From: Cladophialophora immunda
Lineage: Eukaryota; Ascomycota; Eurotiomycetes; Chaetothyriales; Herpotrichiellaceae
Length of the DNA stretch: 64,000 bases
Reading direction: 5' to 3'
NCBI RefSeq assembly: GCF_000835495.1
Contig: NW_015622547.1
Span: forward strand, 3,224,001-3,288,000
The notes beneath the pieces were generated by a model, which was not told where the DNA came from, did no database searches, and saw only the letters and a list, made by a program, of their open reading frames with translations. The translations under genes were made by a program, and so were the position numbers. Every line of letters starts with the position of its first letter. Position 1 is the first letter of the stretch. This document shows, piece by piece, positions 1 through 10,486 of the stretch.

Positions 1-1229
1 ATTGGGCTAAGGAATGGGTTAAGGAATGGATGGGCGGCGGTGTCGGTGTCGGTATGGGTGTTGGTTGTCATGCACATCGCCGTCGTTGTTCTTGCAATGC
101 GCTACGTCTGTGGCTGGTTTGAGCTGAGCTGAGTTGAGTTGAGTTGAGCTGAATCAAGCTGATGGGCGGTAGGTGTTGGTTAGTTGCGGGTGATGTTCTG
201 ACTCTTACGCAATCTTGAATCCCGAGTTCAATCTGCATTTCACGCGCAGGCAGGCCAGATTGGGATCCTCTGTATCTCTGATTACTCGTACGGGCATTCT
301 GGACCGGGCACTTCTTCTCTCCGCAACATGTCCATTCCCCGAAGAAACCGCTGTGTCGAAGCTAACCATGCAGGGAGTAACGAGAATGAGAAGGAGAAGG
401 AGAATGTCGGCTGTACTCGTAGGTATAGATACCCAAGATACCCAGTGACTACCTAGGTACGGACGACAAGGTACCGCCACATTACCGTGCGTCTGGCAAA
501 CATCGAGTCTGATTATACAGCAGCCTACCTAGGTACCTAGCACACCCGGGTATGTATCCTAAACCCAAGATGGGCCAAAAGCACGCGAGATCACCAAAAG
601 ACATGCTCACCATGATTGCCGTAACCGTCCGTCTCGCATGGTCTTTTCTTTGGGAGGGACATTCACACGCACCGCTATCCTTCACTAGTCGTTAATCGTG
701 TCACATATCTCATAAGGCAGAGCTGTGAATCCTCTCCGCTGGGGGTTCCAGGTCCGAGAGGTTGATTTCCTGTCCTTCCGCCTCGTCAAGTCCTTCGGCA
801 ATGTCATTCAATTCCTGACACCAGCCCAAAGCAACCAGTACAGTCCGGTCCAGTTCCATCCAATCCAATCCATTTCAATCCGGCACAGTCCATTCCACTC
901 CTGTGCCAACCAATTCGGTACACCTTGACCTCATACAGGCCGAAAAGACGTGTCCAATCCCCAGCCCCCATCCATAGGATCGTTTGCCGCCAAAATCAGG
1001 AACCGTGAGAGGCCAACCTTTCACCTGCAACCCTCCTTCTCAGCTGATCAAGCAATAGGAGACGAAGCATCTCCACGACCATCCCAAGAATCCATCATTG
1101 AACTCCCTCTCCTTCCCCATCAAGAGAGCCGCCAGTCCCCGAGGTTATCACCTGCCAAATTCGATGTACATCCACTCCGTGAACACGCGCCTGTGGGCAC
1201 ATGCAACCTTGCCTCTCTCGATCCAAGGC
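1..1229. other. left-edge region without a supported gene
   Basis: No open frame here has an ATG start with a recognisable domain, and the short frames look random. The stretch holds low-complexity DNA: six GAGCT/GAGTT pentamers at 121-150, an AATCC-like pentamer-rich patch at about 840-905, and copies of the CTAGGTAC motif near 452 and 527. It is probably the downstream flank of the F-box gene, which ends at 1230 on the minus strand. Confidence 0.5.
121..150. repeat. (GAGYT)6 pentamer tandem repeat
   Basis: Six consecutive five-base units, GAGCT or GAGTT, read directly from the sequence. They are followed by degenerate copies to about 162. This is a simple intergenic repeat with no gene attached. 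Confidence 0.8.
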
Positions 1230-3029
1230 TCAGCGGCTGCTGAATTTCCTGCTATGTTGCCCGCCACAGCAGTCGAACTCGACGAAACATTCTCCGACCA
1301 TATCGTCTCTCTCATGTGGTCTCGCACGGCAAAAGACTCGAATGTCTCTTGTCGAATCCGGAAGATCATGACGGCGAGGTTCAAATTTCTTCTCCCATTC
1401 CCCAAATTTGAGCTCGAGTTGTCTTGGCCCCGAGGTTTTTGAGCCAAAGATGGTTTTCCAAGCCTTGATCAGAAAGCTGCATATGGCCTTGTGTGTAGAT
1501 GGAGGCTGGAGCGTGAAAGGGTATACGGACCCACCAGCGTGTCTTACACAATCAATTGTCAAAGCGGAGGCACCTTCAAATTGAGAGTTGTCGCTGCATC
1601 CCGTGGGAAGGCAGACATCATCCAACGGAATGGTCGGATCATCGTACGCGGAACCAAGGACTTCTTGTGTCACTCGACCTTGCCGTATCAGCCGGGCTCG
1701 CCAGCGAAACCATTGGAGACCGGGATCGATGTAGATCTGGATCTTGTCGAGACTGAATCTGCGGAGCTCGTCCAAAATACCCTGGTAGTCTTGGATTTGG
1801 AGTTGGGGTGAGGCTCTGGTGAGATCAAATGTAAACGTCCTCAGGCCGGGGCATGACTGTCGGATGGACTGAATTTCCTCCACCGACAGAGATTCTCTGA
1901 GGATACCAATAGGGAGGTCTGTGTCTTCGTGAAGCTGGAGGTCCTGGAGGGTGGCTCCGTGTCGATCCAGGATTGTGGACAAAGGCACTTTCCCCCTCCA
2001 CGACCAGAGACTCAAAATCTGCAAAGGCGGGCATGTGGCGATATAATTGTTCGCCGCTGCTAAAAATTCGTCCGAAAGATCCCCGGCACGAAGGTTGATG
2101 CTGAAACTCTTTAAATTCGTCAATAATTGCGGAGCGCGTTCAAAAAAAGACCTATCGACGCGGCGGCTTCTGCTACACTTCAAGCCCTCCAAGCACCCAA
2201 GGTTGACGTACTGCGACCAGTATGCCAAGTCATGATCAGACATCTCCCATCCGTCCAAGGTCAGGTGACGCAGTGACGAACTCTGCTTCCTCGGTTGATC
2301 TGGTGGAAACCAGAAGATCTCGAGATGGCGTCGGCGGATGTTGACTATGGGACTTTCCAAGTCCATGGGAGGGTAACAGAGTATAGAGGCGAATCTCAGG
2401 TTCGGTGCTGATCTCACGATCATGTGGAAGAGCAGCATGTCTTCGGTACACGTGTTGTGGGCCGTACTCATCGAAAACGAGTTCAGGCAAGTCGCTGCCG
2501 CCAGGACCTTTTCTGACGCCAGGGGTCTATCTGCATTAGTGAGCCTCCTGGCACGAAAGATGTCCATTTTCGCATTTGGCTGATGGGTCTGCAAGGTCTC
2601 GACGAGGACTTCTGTTGGCAGGTAGCCCACTTTCCAGACCAAGGTCTTCAAGTTGCTGGCATTGCGGAGTACGGTCTCCAGTCGGTTAAATGACTTGCAA
2701 TGTTCCGGGGCAGTGGGTGAATCATCGTGGCCGGGGCTGAATAGTAGCGTGGGAAGATCGCCACTGCAGACTGTGAGCTGTCGCAAGCCTTGGAGGAGCT
2801 CGGGCGTCTCCCATTCTTCTTGGTTCCGCCCGGAGTTGTCGACCCAGGCTTGGAGCCCGGCATCCCAGCGAACGGTGATGTGACGGTAGCGGACCAGTTT
2901 AGCCACATAGTTGAGATATTTGCAGGTCTGGGCCACCGCTGCTGTGGTACGAGGGGATTCGGAATCAACATACTCGAGGACATTCGCAAGGACTTCAGCC
3001 TCGAGGCTGAGGAGGTTGGAAGAGGCCAT
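1230..3029 (-). CDS. F-box / leucine-rich-repeat-like protein
   Basis: Single-exon gene of 599 aa. The frame extends further upstream only through a non-ATG codon, so the ATG at 3029 is chosen; the protein then begins MASSNLLSLEAEVL. Residues about 5-45 look like a degenerate F-box (LxxE.L..VLEYV, then TCKYLNYVAK), which in this family would recruit the SCF ubiquitin ligase through Skp1. The rest has irregular leucine-rich stretches, for example LRHLTLDGW and LQILSLWSW, as in fungal F-box/LRR proteins of unknown substrate. The C-terminus is Cys- and charge-rich. The F-box assignment rests on pattern resemblance only; the target cannot be inferred. Confidence 0.7.
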   Translation of the reverse strand: MASSNLLSLEAEVLANVLEYVDSESPRTTAAVAQTCKYLNYVAKLVRYRHITVRWDAGLQAWVDNSGRNQEEWETPELLQGLRQLTVCSGDLPTLLFSPGHDDSPTAPEHCKSFNRLETVLRNASNLKTLVWKVGYLPTEVLVETLQTHQPNAKMDIFRARRLTNADRPLASEKVLAAATCLNSFSMSTAHNTCTEDMLLFHMIVRSAPNLRFASILCYPPMDLESPIVNIRRRHLEIFWFPPDQPRKQSSSLRHLTLDGWEMSDHDLAYWSQYVNLGCLEGLKCSRSRRVDRSFFERAPQLLTNLKSFSINLRAGDLSDEFLAAANNYIATCPPLQILSLWSWRGKVPLSTILDRHGATLQDLQLHEDTDLPIGILRESLSVEEIQSIRQSCPGLRTFTFDLTRASPQLQIQDYQGILDELRRFSLDKIQIYIDPGLQWFRWRARLIRQGRVTQEVLGSAYDDPTIPLDDVCLPTGCSDNSQFEGASALTIDCVRHAGGSVYPFTLQPPSTHKAICSFLIKAWKTIFGSKTSGPRQLELKFGEWEKKFEPRRHDLPDSTRDIRVFCRARPHERDDMVGECFVEFDCCGGQHSRKFSSR

Positions 3030-3620
3030 TCCTGCCTGTCTTGTAAGTGTCAGAGATGGATGGTCGCAGGCATGGAAACTGAGAGGTGAGGTGACGGTAA
3101 AGGGAGAAAGGCAGGTTGCAACAGACACCTGAACGAGGTCGTGGTCGAGCTGGCAGCGCTGAAGGTGAAGCGGCGAGGCAGCGAGGCAGCTGCTTTGAGG
3201 TTGAGGTGAAGTACAACACGCGGGGTCGCTGTATGCATCCTGATTCGTCTGACGCGCCCCAACGCGACTCAGGCACCAGCTCACGTGCCACGTTTAATAT
3301 CAGCCTCGCCCAGTGTTGTTTATGCTGGGCTCAAGGACAGGCACGAACAGGTAACCTCTGAGAGGGGTAGGCAGTTGAACATGTCTCATGTCTGTCTAGC
3401 TTCTATGCCTGTATCCGAATCATCAACGGCTGCTCTAATCATGCCTGTGCATCAATCCGTCCTGACAATGCTTCCAAAATTCCCGTATGCTTCTAACCTC
3501 GCCATGTGCCATCTCAAGCCCTGAACTCCTCGCTGTCGTCAATTGTCTATGCTACCCCGTCCTCACCACTCTATCCAACCCGATTTCTATCGCTCGAGGT
3601 TCTAGCCGCTATTCCAGTGT
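3030..3620. other. intergenic: F-box promoter side and kinase 3' flank
   Basis: About 590 bp between the start of the F-box gene and the stop of the kinase gene, both on the minus strand. It should hold the F-box promoter and the kinase terminator. I see no conserved frame and no obvious regulatory motif. Confidence 0.5.
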
Positions 3621-5495
3621 CTAAACGTCTTCGTCAATGATAGCTTCGTCCAATTCCAAAAGCATCGATTCTTCAAGCAAACTGGAACTCGCAACGTAGC
3701 TGAAACCCCCAAATGGATCAGACTTGCTCAGTGTCCGGCTGTGTCTTCGCGTGAGGGTGTCGATGGCTCGGTCGGTGAATTCTTTGGCAAAGTTCTCGGC
3801 CAATTCCGGATTGGTGACTAGGGGCTGGATGGGTGGTTCGAGTTCCTTGGCTTCCAACTTCTTCCAGTCGATTTTCCTGAAGAAACGGTGTTTCTTGATG
3901 ATGTTGATGTCGTTCGGACCCACTCCAAGTCGCTTCTTAGGCTCCTTGCGCAACAGTCGAGTGAGAAGGTCTTTCGCATCTGGCGACAGGAAATAAGGTA
4001 GGCTCAGCTTTTGATACATGATGTTCTGCTGGATTTTGGTCCAACTGCCTCCTCCGAAAGGTGGTTTGCCCGTCATGAGATCGCAGGCCATCGCACCCAA
4101 TGACCACCAGTCGCACGCTTTACCATACCCTGGACCCCAGTCAGACTCGTCGCTGCCTCTGATGATCTCGGGGGCCATGTATTCGATAGTCCCCACACCC
4201 AGGCTGTTGCATCGACTCCCCCCGGGTGTGCTCGGATCCTGAACGGCAACCTTGCTCAGACCGAAATCGGTCAAGAGCAAATGGCCCTCTGCGTTCAGCA
4301 AACAGTTCTCCGGTTTGAGATCACGGTAGATGACGCCGACCGTGTTATGAAGGTAGTCTAAAGCCAAAACAATCTCCGCAATGTAGAATGCAGCCACTTC
4401 TTCCGAGAAGAACTTTTCCAATTCCAAGTGACGAAACAGCTCACCGCCCGAGGCATATTCAAGAATCAGGTATAACTTCTCGTGATCCTGGAAGGCGTAG
4501 TAGAGATTGACAATGAAGGGATGACGATTGACCAGTTCAAGAATGCTTCGCTCGGACATGGTCGATTCGATCCGCTTCTTGTGGACCTTGAGAAATGCTT
4601 TGGTGAGTTGTTTCTGAGCGAACAAGCGGCCCGTGGCATTCTGTCGCACGAGCAGCACCGTCCCAAAAGCCCCATCCCCGAGGCAGCGGATGGGAGTGAA
4701 GTCCGCGGCGGTCATCTTGCGGACAATCATCGAAGTCGCACGCTGATCCGCGTCCATGGTTGCCGTGGAAGCCACCGAAGCGACTTCGGTTTCTGCCAGC
4801 GACTGACTGACGAAGTCTTGATCAATCTGCACGTGGTAGCTGACCATGTCTTCGTGCGGCTCCTCTCCTTGGGTGTCGGACGCTGCGCTGGCGGCGCTGC
4901 TGTTGGCCTCGGAATCCATGGTATTGCGAACGCGCGAGTTGGAGCGGCTCTGACTGCGAGAATTGAGAGCATCAAGCTGAGCTTTCAAGCTGCTGATACC
5001 GGGCGACTGAGGTCTGAGACCGGGGCTGGCACCGGCCAACATAGGCAAACGAGGGATAGGTGACAGTACCCGTGGGCTGTTGCGTGACACATCCGAATCT
5101 TCGGCTCCCGAGTCGACCGGAGTGAAGCCTCTGACAGTACTCAATGCCTGGGCCGCCTGGGCCGCTTTTGCCTTGTTTTTCTTCTTCTTCCTCTTGGCCG
5201 CAGTGGTCGACAAGATGACACTGCCCTTGACTTCCTGTCTCCCTCGCTCACTCTCCGGTTCGGCAAGAGCCCCGTCCTCGCGCGTACTGATGGGCAAGGT
5301 TTTTTGAGGTGTGACAGGAGGGCTCTTGTTTCGAAAAGGGATGATTTCGGGATCGCCTGTGTCCGCGTTGTTGTTTCCCAGCGCGATGGAATTCAGGGCA
5401 TCCTCCAAATTGGCCGATACGTCTACAGGCGGTCGCATACCGCTTGAGGTTTCTTGAACTTTGTCCATGACGGCTTGAGTAGTTGAGATACTCAT
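3621..5495 (-). CDS. psk1: AGC-family Ser/Thr protein kinase, Psk1/S6K-like
   Basis: Intronless, 624 aa, ATG at 5495. The first 260 residues are low-complexity, Ser/Pro-rich and probably disordered, with a lysine run at about 101-110 that could be a nuclear signal. The kinase domain spans about 266-538: glycine loop GDGAFG at 273-278, ATP-binding Lys295, catalytic YRDLKPEN at 390-397 (Tyr replaces the His of HRD, as in AGC kinases), DFG at 410-412, and GTIEYMAPE as the activation segment and APE motif. The AGC tail carries a hydrophobic motif FGGFSY at 595-600, whose Ser599 would be the TOR/Ypk-type phosphosite. Family knowledge places such kinases downstream of TOR in growth control. Psk1 is the closest guess; Sck/Ypk relatives are the alternative. 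Confidence 0.85.
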   Translation of the reverse strand: MSISTTQAVMDKVQETSSGMRPPVDVSANLEDALNSIALGNNNADTGDPEIIPFRNKSPPVTPQKTLPISTREDGALAEPESERGRQEVKGSVILSTTAAKRKKKKNKAKAAQAAQALSTVRGFTPVDSGAEDSDVSRNSPRVLSPIPRLPMLAGASPGLRPQSPGISSLKAQLDALNSRSQSRSNSRVRNTMDSEANSSAASAASDTQGEEPHEDMVSYHVQIDQDFVSQSLAETEVASVASTATMDADQRATSMIVRKMTAADFTPIRCLGDGAFGTVLLVRQNATGRLFAQKQLTKAFLKVHKKRIESTMSERSILELVNRHPFIVNLYYAFQDHEKLYLILEYASGGELFRHLELEKFFSEEVAAFYIAEIVLALDYLHNTVGVIYRDLKPENCLLNAEGHLLLTDFGLSKVAVQDPSTPGGSRCNSLGVGTIEYMAPEIIRGSDESDWGPGYGKACDWWSLGAMACDLMTGKPPFGGGSWTKIQQNIMYQKLSLPYFLSPDAKDLLTRLLRKEPKKRLGVGPNDINIIKKHRFFRKIDWKKLEAKELEPPIQPLVTNPELAENFAKEFTDRAIDTLTRRHSRTLSKSDPFGGFSYVASSSLLEESMLLELDEAIIDEDV

Positions 5496-6314
5496 ATTGA
5501 CGGGTCTTCTGATGATGCGCCCAGGTTAAAAAAAAAGGTGTAGATGAACGCAATGCTCGAGGCCGAGGCGGCTGTAGTATTACCGTCCGCCCTTATTCAG
5601 GACGGACCTTGCGCCAGTAGCCGAACCAGATTATGGCCAGTCTTGCAAGATGCGGATGAAGATGACGTTGGAATCACATGGGAAAGTGCAACACGTCCGC
5701 GAGCGGCAGGAGTGAAGTCTGAAATTGTGGCTGAGGTAGTGACGGCGCTGCGACCCATTGAAGGTGACGGGATTCGACTCTGACTGGGAAAGACTAGGTG
5801 ACAAACACAAAAGAGATTCGCAAGGAAATGACTGAGGAAGAGGTGAAGTGAAGGACGAAAGAATGGGTTGTGGACGAGGTCAGCAAAAGCCACCGAGCGC
5901 AACCTGCGCCTGGGAAATTCTGGAGGTGGCAGAGGCGCCCAGTGCGTTGTCAGCCAACGAAAGCGGGAGCATCACCACCAAAAGACCAATCAAGCCATGG
6001 CTAATCACGCCCTGGCAATTTTTTCATCGCAAGCAGCTCTGGGCAACTTAGATCTGCCCCAGATAGAGCCCGGGCTTCTCCAGAGGCTGGACCGCTTCTC
6101 TTGTCTCCGGATTCCGCGGAGTTCTGTTACGAGAATCATCTCTGGGGAAAGGATCATTGTTGTTCCGCCCTGCGCTCGCAGTCATACCATCCTTCACTGA
6201 AGTCTTCAAAGGCACACCATCAGCTCGCCACAATCAGGTACTTGCTTGGCTTCCACATATAATATCCCGCTTGTTAGACCAGACCAGACTTCGTCTTTCT
6301 CTTTCCCTCTCAGC
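5496..6314. promoter_or_regulatory. divergent intergenic region, kinase and FolB genes
   Basis: About 820 bp between the kinase start (minus) and the FolB-domain gene start (plus), so it must hold both promoters. I see no coding potential. CT-rich tracts precede the FolB ATG (CTTTCTCTTTCCCTCTCAGC at 6294-6313), a usual feature of fungal core promoters and 5' leaders. No specific factor site is called. Confidence 0.5.
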
Positions 6315-7109
6315 ATGGCAATATCCACCATGGACAAAGTGATTCTCAAGAACATGAGGTTCGACATCCCCGTCGGCCTGGACGCCTGGCGTCGATTCCG
6401 CAAACCCCAACCCGTCTCAATCACCATAGAAGCCCAGCCAACGTCCACCCTCGAGCCGGCTGCTTCCAAGGACGACGTCAACCTCTCCCTGGACTATGGC
6501 AAGCTGTACAAGAAAATCTTAGCGGCCTTCAAGGACGCCGATCCCGAGGCCTTCCCCACCATCTATTCCCTGATCGCTCTGCTTTCCAACATGGTACCGA
6601 ACTGTGGTCTACTCACTCTCGACATTTCCCTGCCCAAGGCTTTACTGCAGGCCAGGGGTGGCGTGCTCTACCAATACCAAGTCGACAAGTCAGAGCTAGA
6701 AATCGACACATCTAGCCTCAGTGTGACAGTCAAACAGATTGCCTGCAACTGCATCATTGGAGTCAACCCTCAAGAGCGCATCTACAAGCAGACGGTATTC
6801 GTCGACATCAGCGTGCCTCTCGTGGACCCTGCTTTGGGAGTCGGTGCTTTGGAAGAACACTACACTGCTGCTCTGCATGACATGGTTCAAACAGTGTGTG
6901 AACGAGTCGCGGGTTCAGCATACCACACGATCGAATCCCTAGCCACTGCCGTGGCTCAGATTGTGACACTGAACTATGGACACACGGTTGCCAAAGTCCG
7001 CATTGAAAAGCCCAGCGCCATTGCGCCCATTGAAGCCGCCGCAGTCGAAATCACCCGCAGCAAAACATTCTTCGAAAACAAGGACTTCTGGAAGGTCAAG
7101 CTCCCGTAA
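6315..7109 (+). CDS. stand-alone tandem FolB (dihydroneopterin aldolase-like) protein
   Basis: 264 aa. The ATG at 6315 is the first in frame; a second at 6330 has the context CCACCATGG and could also serve. Two FolB-type halves are visible, residues about 5-125 and 135-262. The second keeps the landmarks of dihydroneopterin aldolase: GVNPQER with the catalytic-type Glu, TIESLA, and a C-terminal strand V.I.KPSAI with the active-site Lys. The first half is more divergent (SLPKALL). In fungi the DHNA step of folate synthesis normally sits in trifunctional Fol1; this protein has no HPPK or DHPS part. It may be a separate aldolase/epimerase or a pteridine-binding paralogue. Its stop lies only 18 bp from the stop of the convergent GEN1 gene. 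Confidence 0.75.
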   Translation: MAISTMDKVILKNMRFDIPVGLDAWRRFRKPQPVSITIEAQPTSTLEPAASKDDVNLSLDYGKLYKKILAAFKDADPEAFPTIYSLIALLSNMVPNCGLLTLDISLPKALLQARGGVLYQYQVDKSELEIDTSSLSVTVKQIACNCIIGVNPQERIYKQTVFVDISVPLVDPALGVGALEEHYTAALHDMVQTVCERVAGSAYHTIESLATAVAQIVTLNYGHTVAKVRIEKPSAIAPIEAAAVEITRSKTFFENKDFWKVKLP

Positions 7110-7127
7110 TACCCGGGAACGTCTTCG

Positions 7128-9788
7128 TCAATCAGTCGTTAGGTCGATTATGCTTACCCGAGGAGGACGAGTTGGTGGCAGAGATGGGTCTATCTGAGTA
7201 TTCGGGCCTGACTCGCACTCGACTTCTTTCCAGGTACCGGGGAGGCTCGACCGGGGAATTGCATGGACGTGGGTGGCCGCAGACGACTTTGGCGACAGCC
7301 CGGGCGTCAGCTTGGGCAGAACTTCAACGGGATGGATTTCGTCTTCGGCCAATGCCACTTTGGCTGGCGGTGCTTTAACCCGTACATATGGCTTAAAGAA
7401 ACTTGCGATCCGCCGTTGAGGTTGGATGAGGCTCCCATCCGCTGTCGCACTTTCGGTGAGGATTCGGCACTTATTTGCTCTTTTTTTGGGAGTGCGCCGT
7501 GTGACATTACTGAGTGCATTGTCCGGATCCAAGGCATTCTGCCTTTCTTGCTCGCCCGCTGCTGAGTTGGAGTCTCTCCAGACTGGCGAAGAGATGGCGA
7601 GCGTCGTTTCCTTGACCGCATTGCCGGATAGGTTCTCTCCTGGTGTCACAGTCGCCAGAATCTTCGGCTTTGACTGTGTGTTGTGTTTCGAAATCAAAGG
7701 CGGCACCGCAGCTGGGGGCATAGGTTGAATCGTGTTTCCATGAAGTTGGGCTGGCTCATGCTCAATCCGCCGTCCCGGTTCCGCTGAGCTTGAAGTTGAG
7801 GGCCTCGAATGGTTGTTGACATGTGTCTCGTCGCTGAGGATAAACGGGTCATCCGCACTATTGGTACTGGTTGTGACAAGGTCAAATGATGCAGTGTCGC
7901 TTGCTGACATCGTGTTCCTCGGAGGTTGACTGTGCTTGGCGGTCTTGAAGAAGTCCAGCATCGTGGGAGGAGGCCCTTCGTCTAGCTGGCTTGAGCTGAG
8001 TTTGGGAGACTTGGGTCGTCGCGGCGCACTGATGTTGGCCTTTGGACGAGGACGAGGCGATGTGATGGGCTTTCTGATATCTAGCTCCGACTCGGTGAAC
8101 TCATTTGCAGGGACAACGTAGCTCAAAAGAGCCCCCTGCTGCATACCTCCAGCCACTTTCGGCTTTCTCGCTTCTTTCTGCTTGGGACATTTCCGTGTCG
8201 CAAATTTTTTGGGATCATTCTCCATCTCGAATTGAATCTGTTTCCATCGTTCGACGTGCTCTCGAGCTCCCATTTCGACAATCGCCTGGGCAATCCACAT
8301 TTTCTCTGGCGCATCGGGTAGCCAAGGAGGAGATTTGCGCTTCTTGGATGGGCTCAAAGGAGCATTCTCTCGTGCATTTTCCGTTTCGCTCTCACCACCT
8401 TCATGTTCGTCCTCGGCAAGGAGTTGCAGATACTCTGGGCTGTCCTCTTCCGCATCGAGATCCAGACCGACTATCTCGCCTGGAATCGCTGTGACCCTGA
8501 GTTCTGGGATCCCATCACTCACAAAATGCTGCCTGCGTTCGGTGATTTGATCGGCAGATGTGACATACGATGTTGCTGCGCCTCGTAGTAGCCGGTTCGC
8601 AAGGAGAGCTGGGGCTGTGACTCGCACAAACTTCCAAGCACCGGGCTTGTACCACCATTCGAACATTTCAGCTGCATAGTCGCGAAGAGCCTGGATATCA
8701 ATCTCTCCATCCCAAGCCTTGACCCATTTCCTTTCCAACTTTTCAAGCTCGCCCGGTGGTGTGACGGCCGGATTCATATAATATCCCAGTATTTTCCTGT
8801 CTGGAAAGCTGTCGGGGATCCGAATCGATTTCCTCTTCATCTTGAAATAGCCGCTCTCGTTGGTCTCCAGCTCGAATTGTAGTCGTTCCCTCCACTCGTT
8901 GATCCCATCTTCGTCTCTGTTCCTCACTAATTCCAAAAGGTCGCTCCCAAAGCCCGCCCTCGCGATCTCGCATGCCAGCATACATCCAACACCAGCAATG
9001 CCGTCCTCATCATAATCACCACCGCTCAAGAGTGCGACCAAAATCATTCCCTCCGGATCTAGGCCACTCATCTCCTTTACTCGCGGCAAATCCAAAACGT
9101 TCACATGGGTGGGCGTCTTGTTCCCTTTCTTCCCATTCCCCTCCTTCGACCAATCCCTTAGTGTGAGGCCAGAACCAAACATGATGGCATCAACATCCTG
9201 TGTCATAACTGCATCCACAACCCCTTTTCGCTGAAGCATCGCACACTCGGCCTCGGCCTCCCCAGGCGCCACATGCGTTGGAAACCGAAACAGGGAAATC
9301 AAAGCCTTTGACATCTCGCTTTCGACGCATGCCCCATGCCACTTCGACACAGTACGTCCCCTTTTCGTGAGTGGTTTATTCCTCCCATCATACACGAACA
9401 CAGGCTGGATAGGCAAAGCCAGCAACCTCACAAGACGGTAAAAGAGTGTGCGGAGGGCTGGATTCTTCCCCCCTTGCCCGCCGTACTGGGTCTGAAAATT
9501 CCAGATCGCTGCATCAATGGCGATTCGGAGGGGGCGGGATTGTTTCTGCAGATGCTCGACGGCGAGGCGGGAGAGGGCAATTCGTTCGCCTTTGCCGATT
9601 TCTTTCAAAAGGCTAACGCGGACAACAGAGATTGGAGTCAGTATAGTATTTGGCTCGGGATGATCGAATCTTCTTTGCTCTCCACTGGATTTCCCACGGG
9701 ACCATTGGGAAGCACTTGTTACAGGCTTTGGGGCCTAATCACCATAGGCCGTGTGGAAGTCTTGGTTAACTTACCCAGGAATCCCCAT
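7128..9788 (-). CDS. yen1: XPG-family Holliday junction resolvase (Yen1/GEN1)
   Basis: Two exons: 9788..9775 and 9612..7128 (intron 9613..9774, GTAAGT donor). The 14-nt first exon supplies MGIPG, which joins LLKEIG to give the canonical XPG N-terminus; 832 aa. The XPG-N and XPG-I domains hold the metal-binding acidic set: Asp38 (IDAAIW), Asp80 (VYDGR), the PGEAEAE cluster at about 121-127, the TQDVDA pair at about Asp144 and Asp146, and Asp204 in LSGGDYDEDGIAGVG, which leads into the helix-hairpin-helix. The WWYKPG segment near residue 320 belongs to the chromodomain-like region of GEN1/Yen1. The last 450 residues are disordered and Ser/Pro-rich, as expected for a CDK-regulated Yen1 tail. Family role: symmetric cleavage of four-way junctions in recombination, in the nucleus. 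Confidence 0.88.
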
Positions 9789-10486
9789 CTTGCTCCACCC
9801 TGAGTTCTCTTCACATCTGAACTGCGCTTTGGCGTAGCTTGATGGCCTACCTCCCCCTCTCCCAACTCGTTGATGCGTTGCAGCATCGAAGCTGGTAAAA
9901 AGGGTCGTGGTTCCTTCCGAATAGAGTTGTTTGTTGACATTCGTGCCCCGGTAAAACTTCGGACAGGGCACGAAGGCAAGTGTGAGCTGAGAGATATTTG
10001 TTCTAAAGATGTAGGAGGCTCTTTCGAGGCCTACAAAACGTTATAGCCATGGCAATTGCGACAGGGGAATCTGTTTCTGAGCACACTATGGTCTAACGCT
10101 GATCAATAAATGCTCGTAGGAAGAACGAGAGAGGGTGCTGGCCTGGAAGTGCCTTCCAGTGATCTGGACGGGGTAACGCTGGCTGCCGTCACATTTTATG
10201 AGATTTTCGATAAATGTGGTTTGAGCTGGCCTCTATCACCGTATAAATTGTCCTTAAGGATGTGGAGGGAAAGTCATACATAGTGCGAGGAGTATCGAGT
10301 ATGAATTCGCAGACGAGATGATGACTAAGCCAAATATCGCGTTTCTGATTGGTCAAGCACCACCGCGTCCCTGGAGATTTGTAGGCGAGACCAACTTTGC
10401 GACCTACTTTCTTTGCAAAAAGCTCCGCCCAACAATCCAGCACTCGCAAGGGAGGTGGAGGCGACGACAGGCAAAGAGACCGAGCA
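9789..10486. promoter_or_regulatory. divergent intergenic region, GEN1 and actin-related genes
   Basis: About 700 bp separating two divergent starts (9788 minus, 10487 plus). It probably contains both promoters. No conserved frame is seen and no motif is strong enough to name. Confidence 0.5.

Noticed and set aside
2995..3291. N-terminal extension of the F-box protein from 3284
   Set aside because: It begins with GTG, not ATG, and its 85 residues have no conserved character; the ATG at 3029 gives a clean F-box start.
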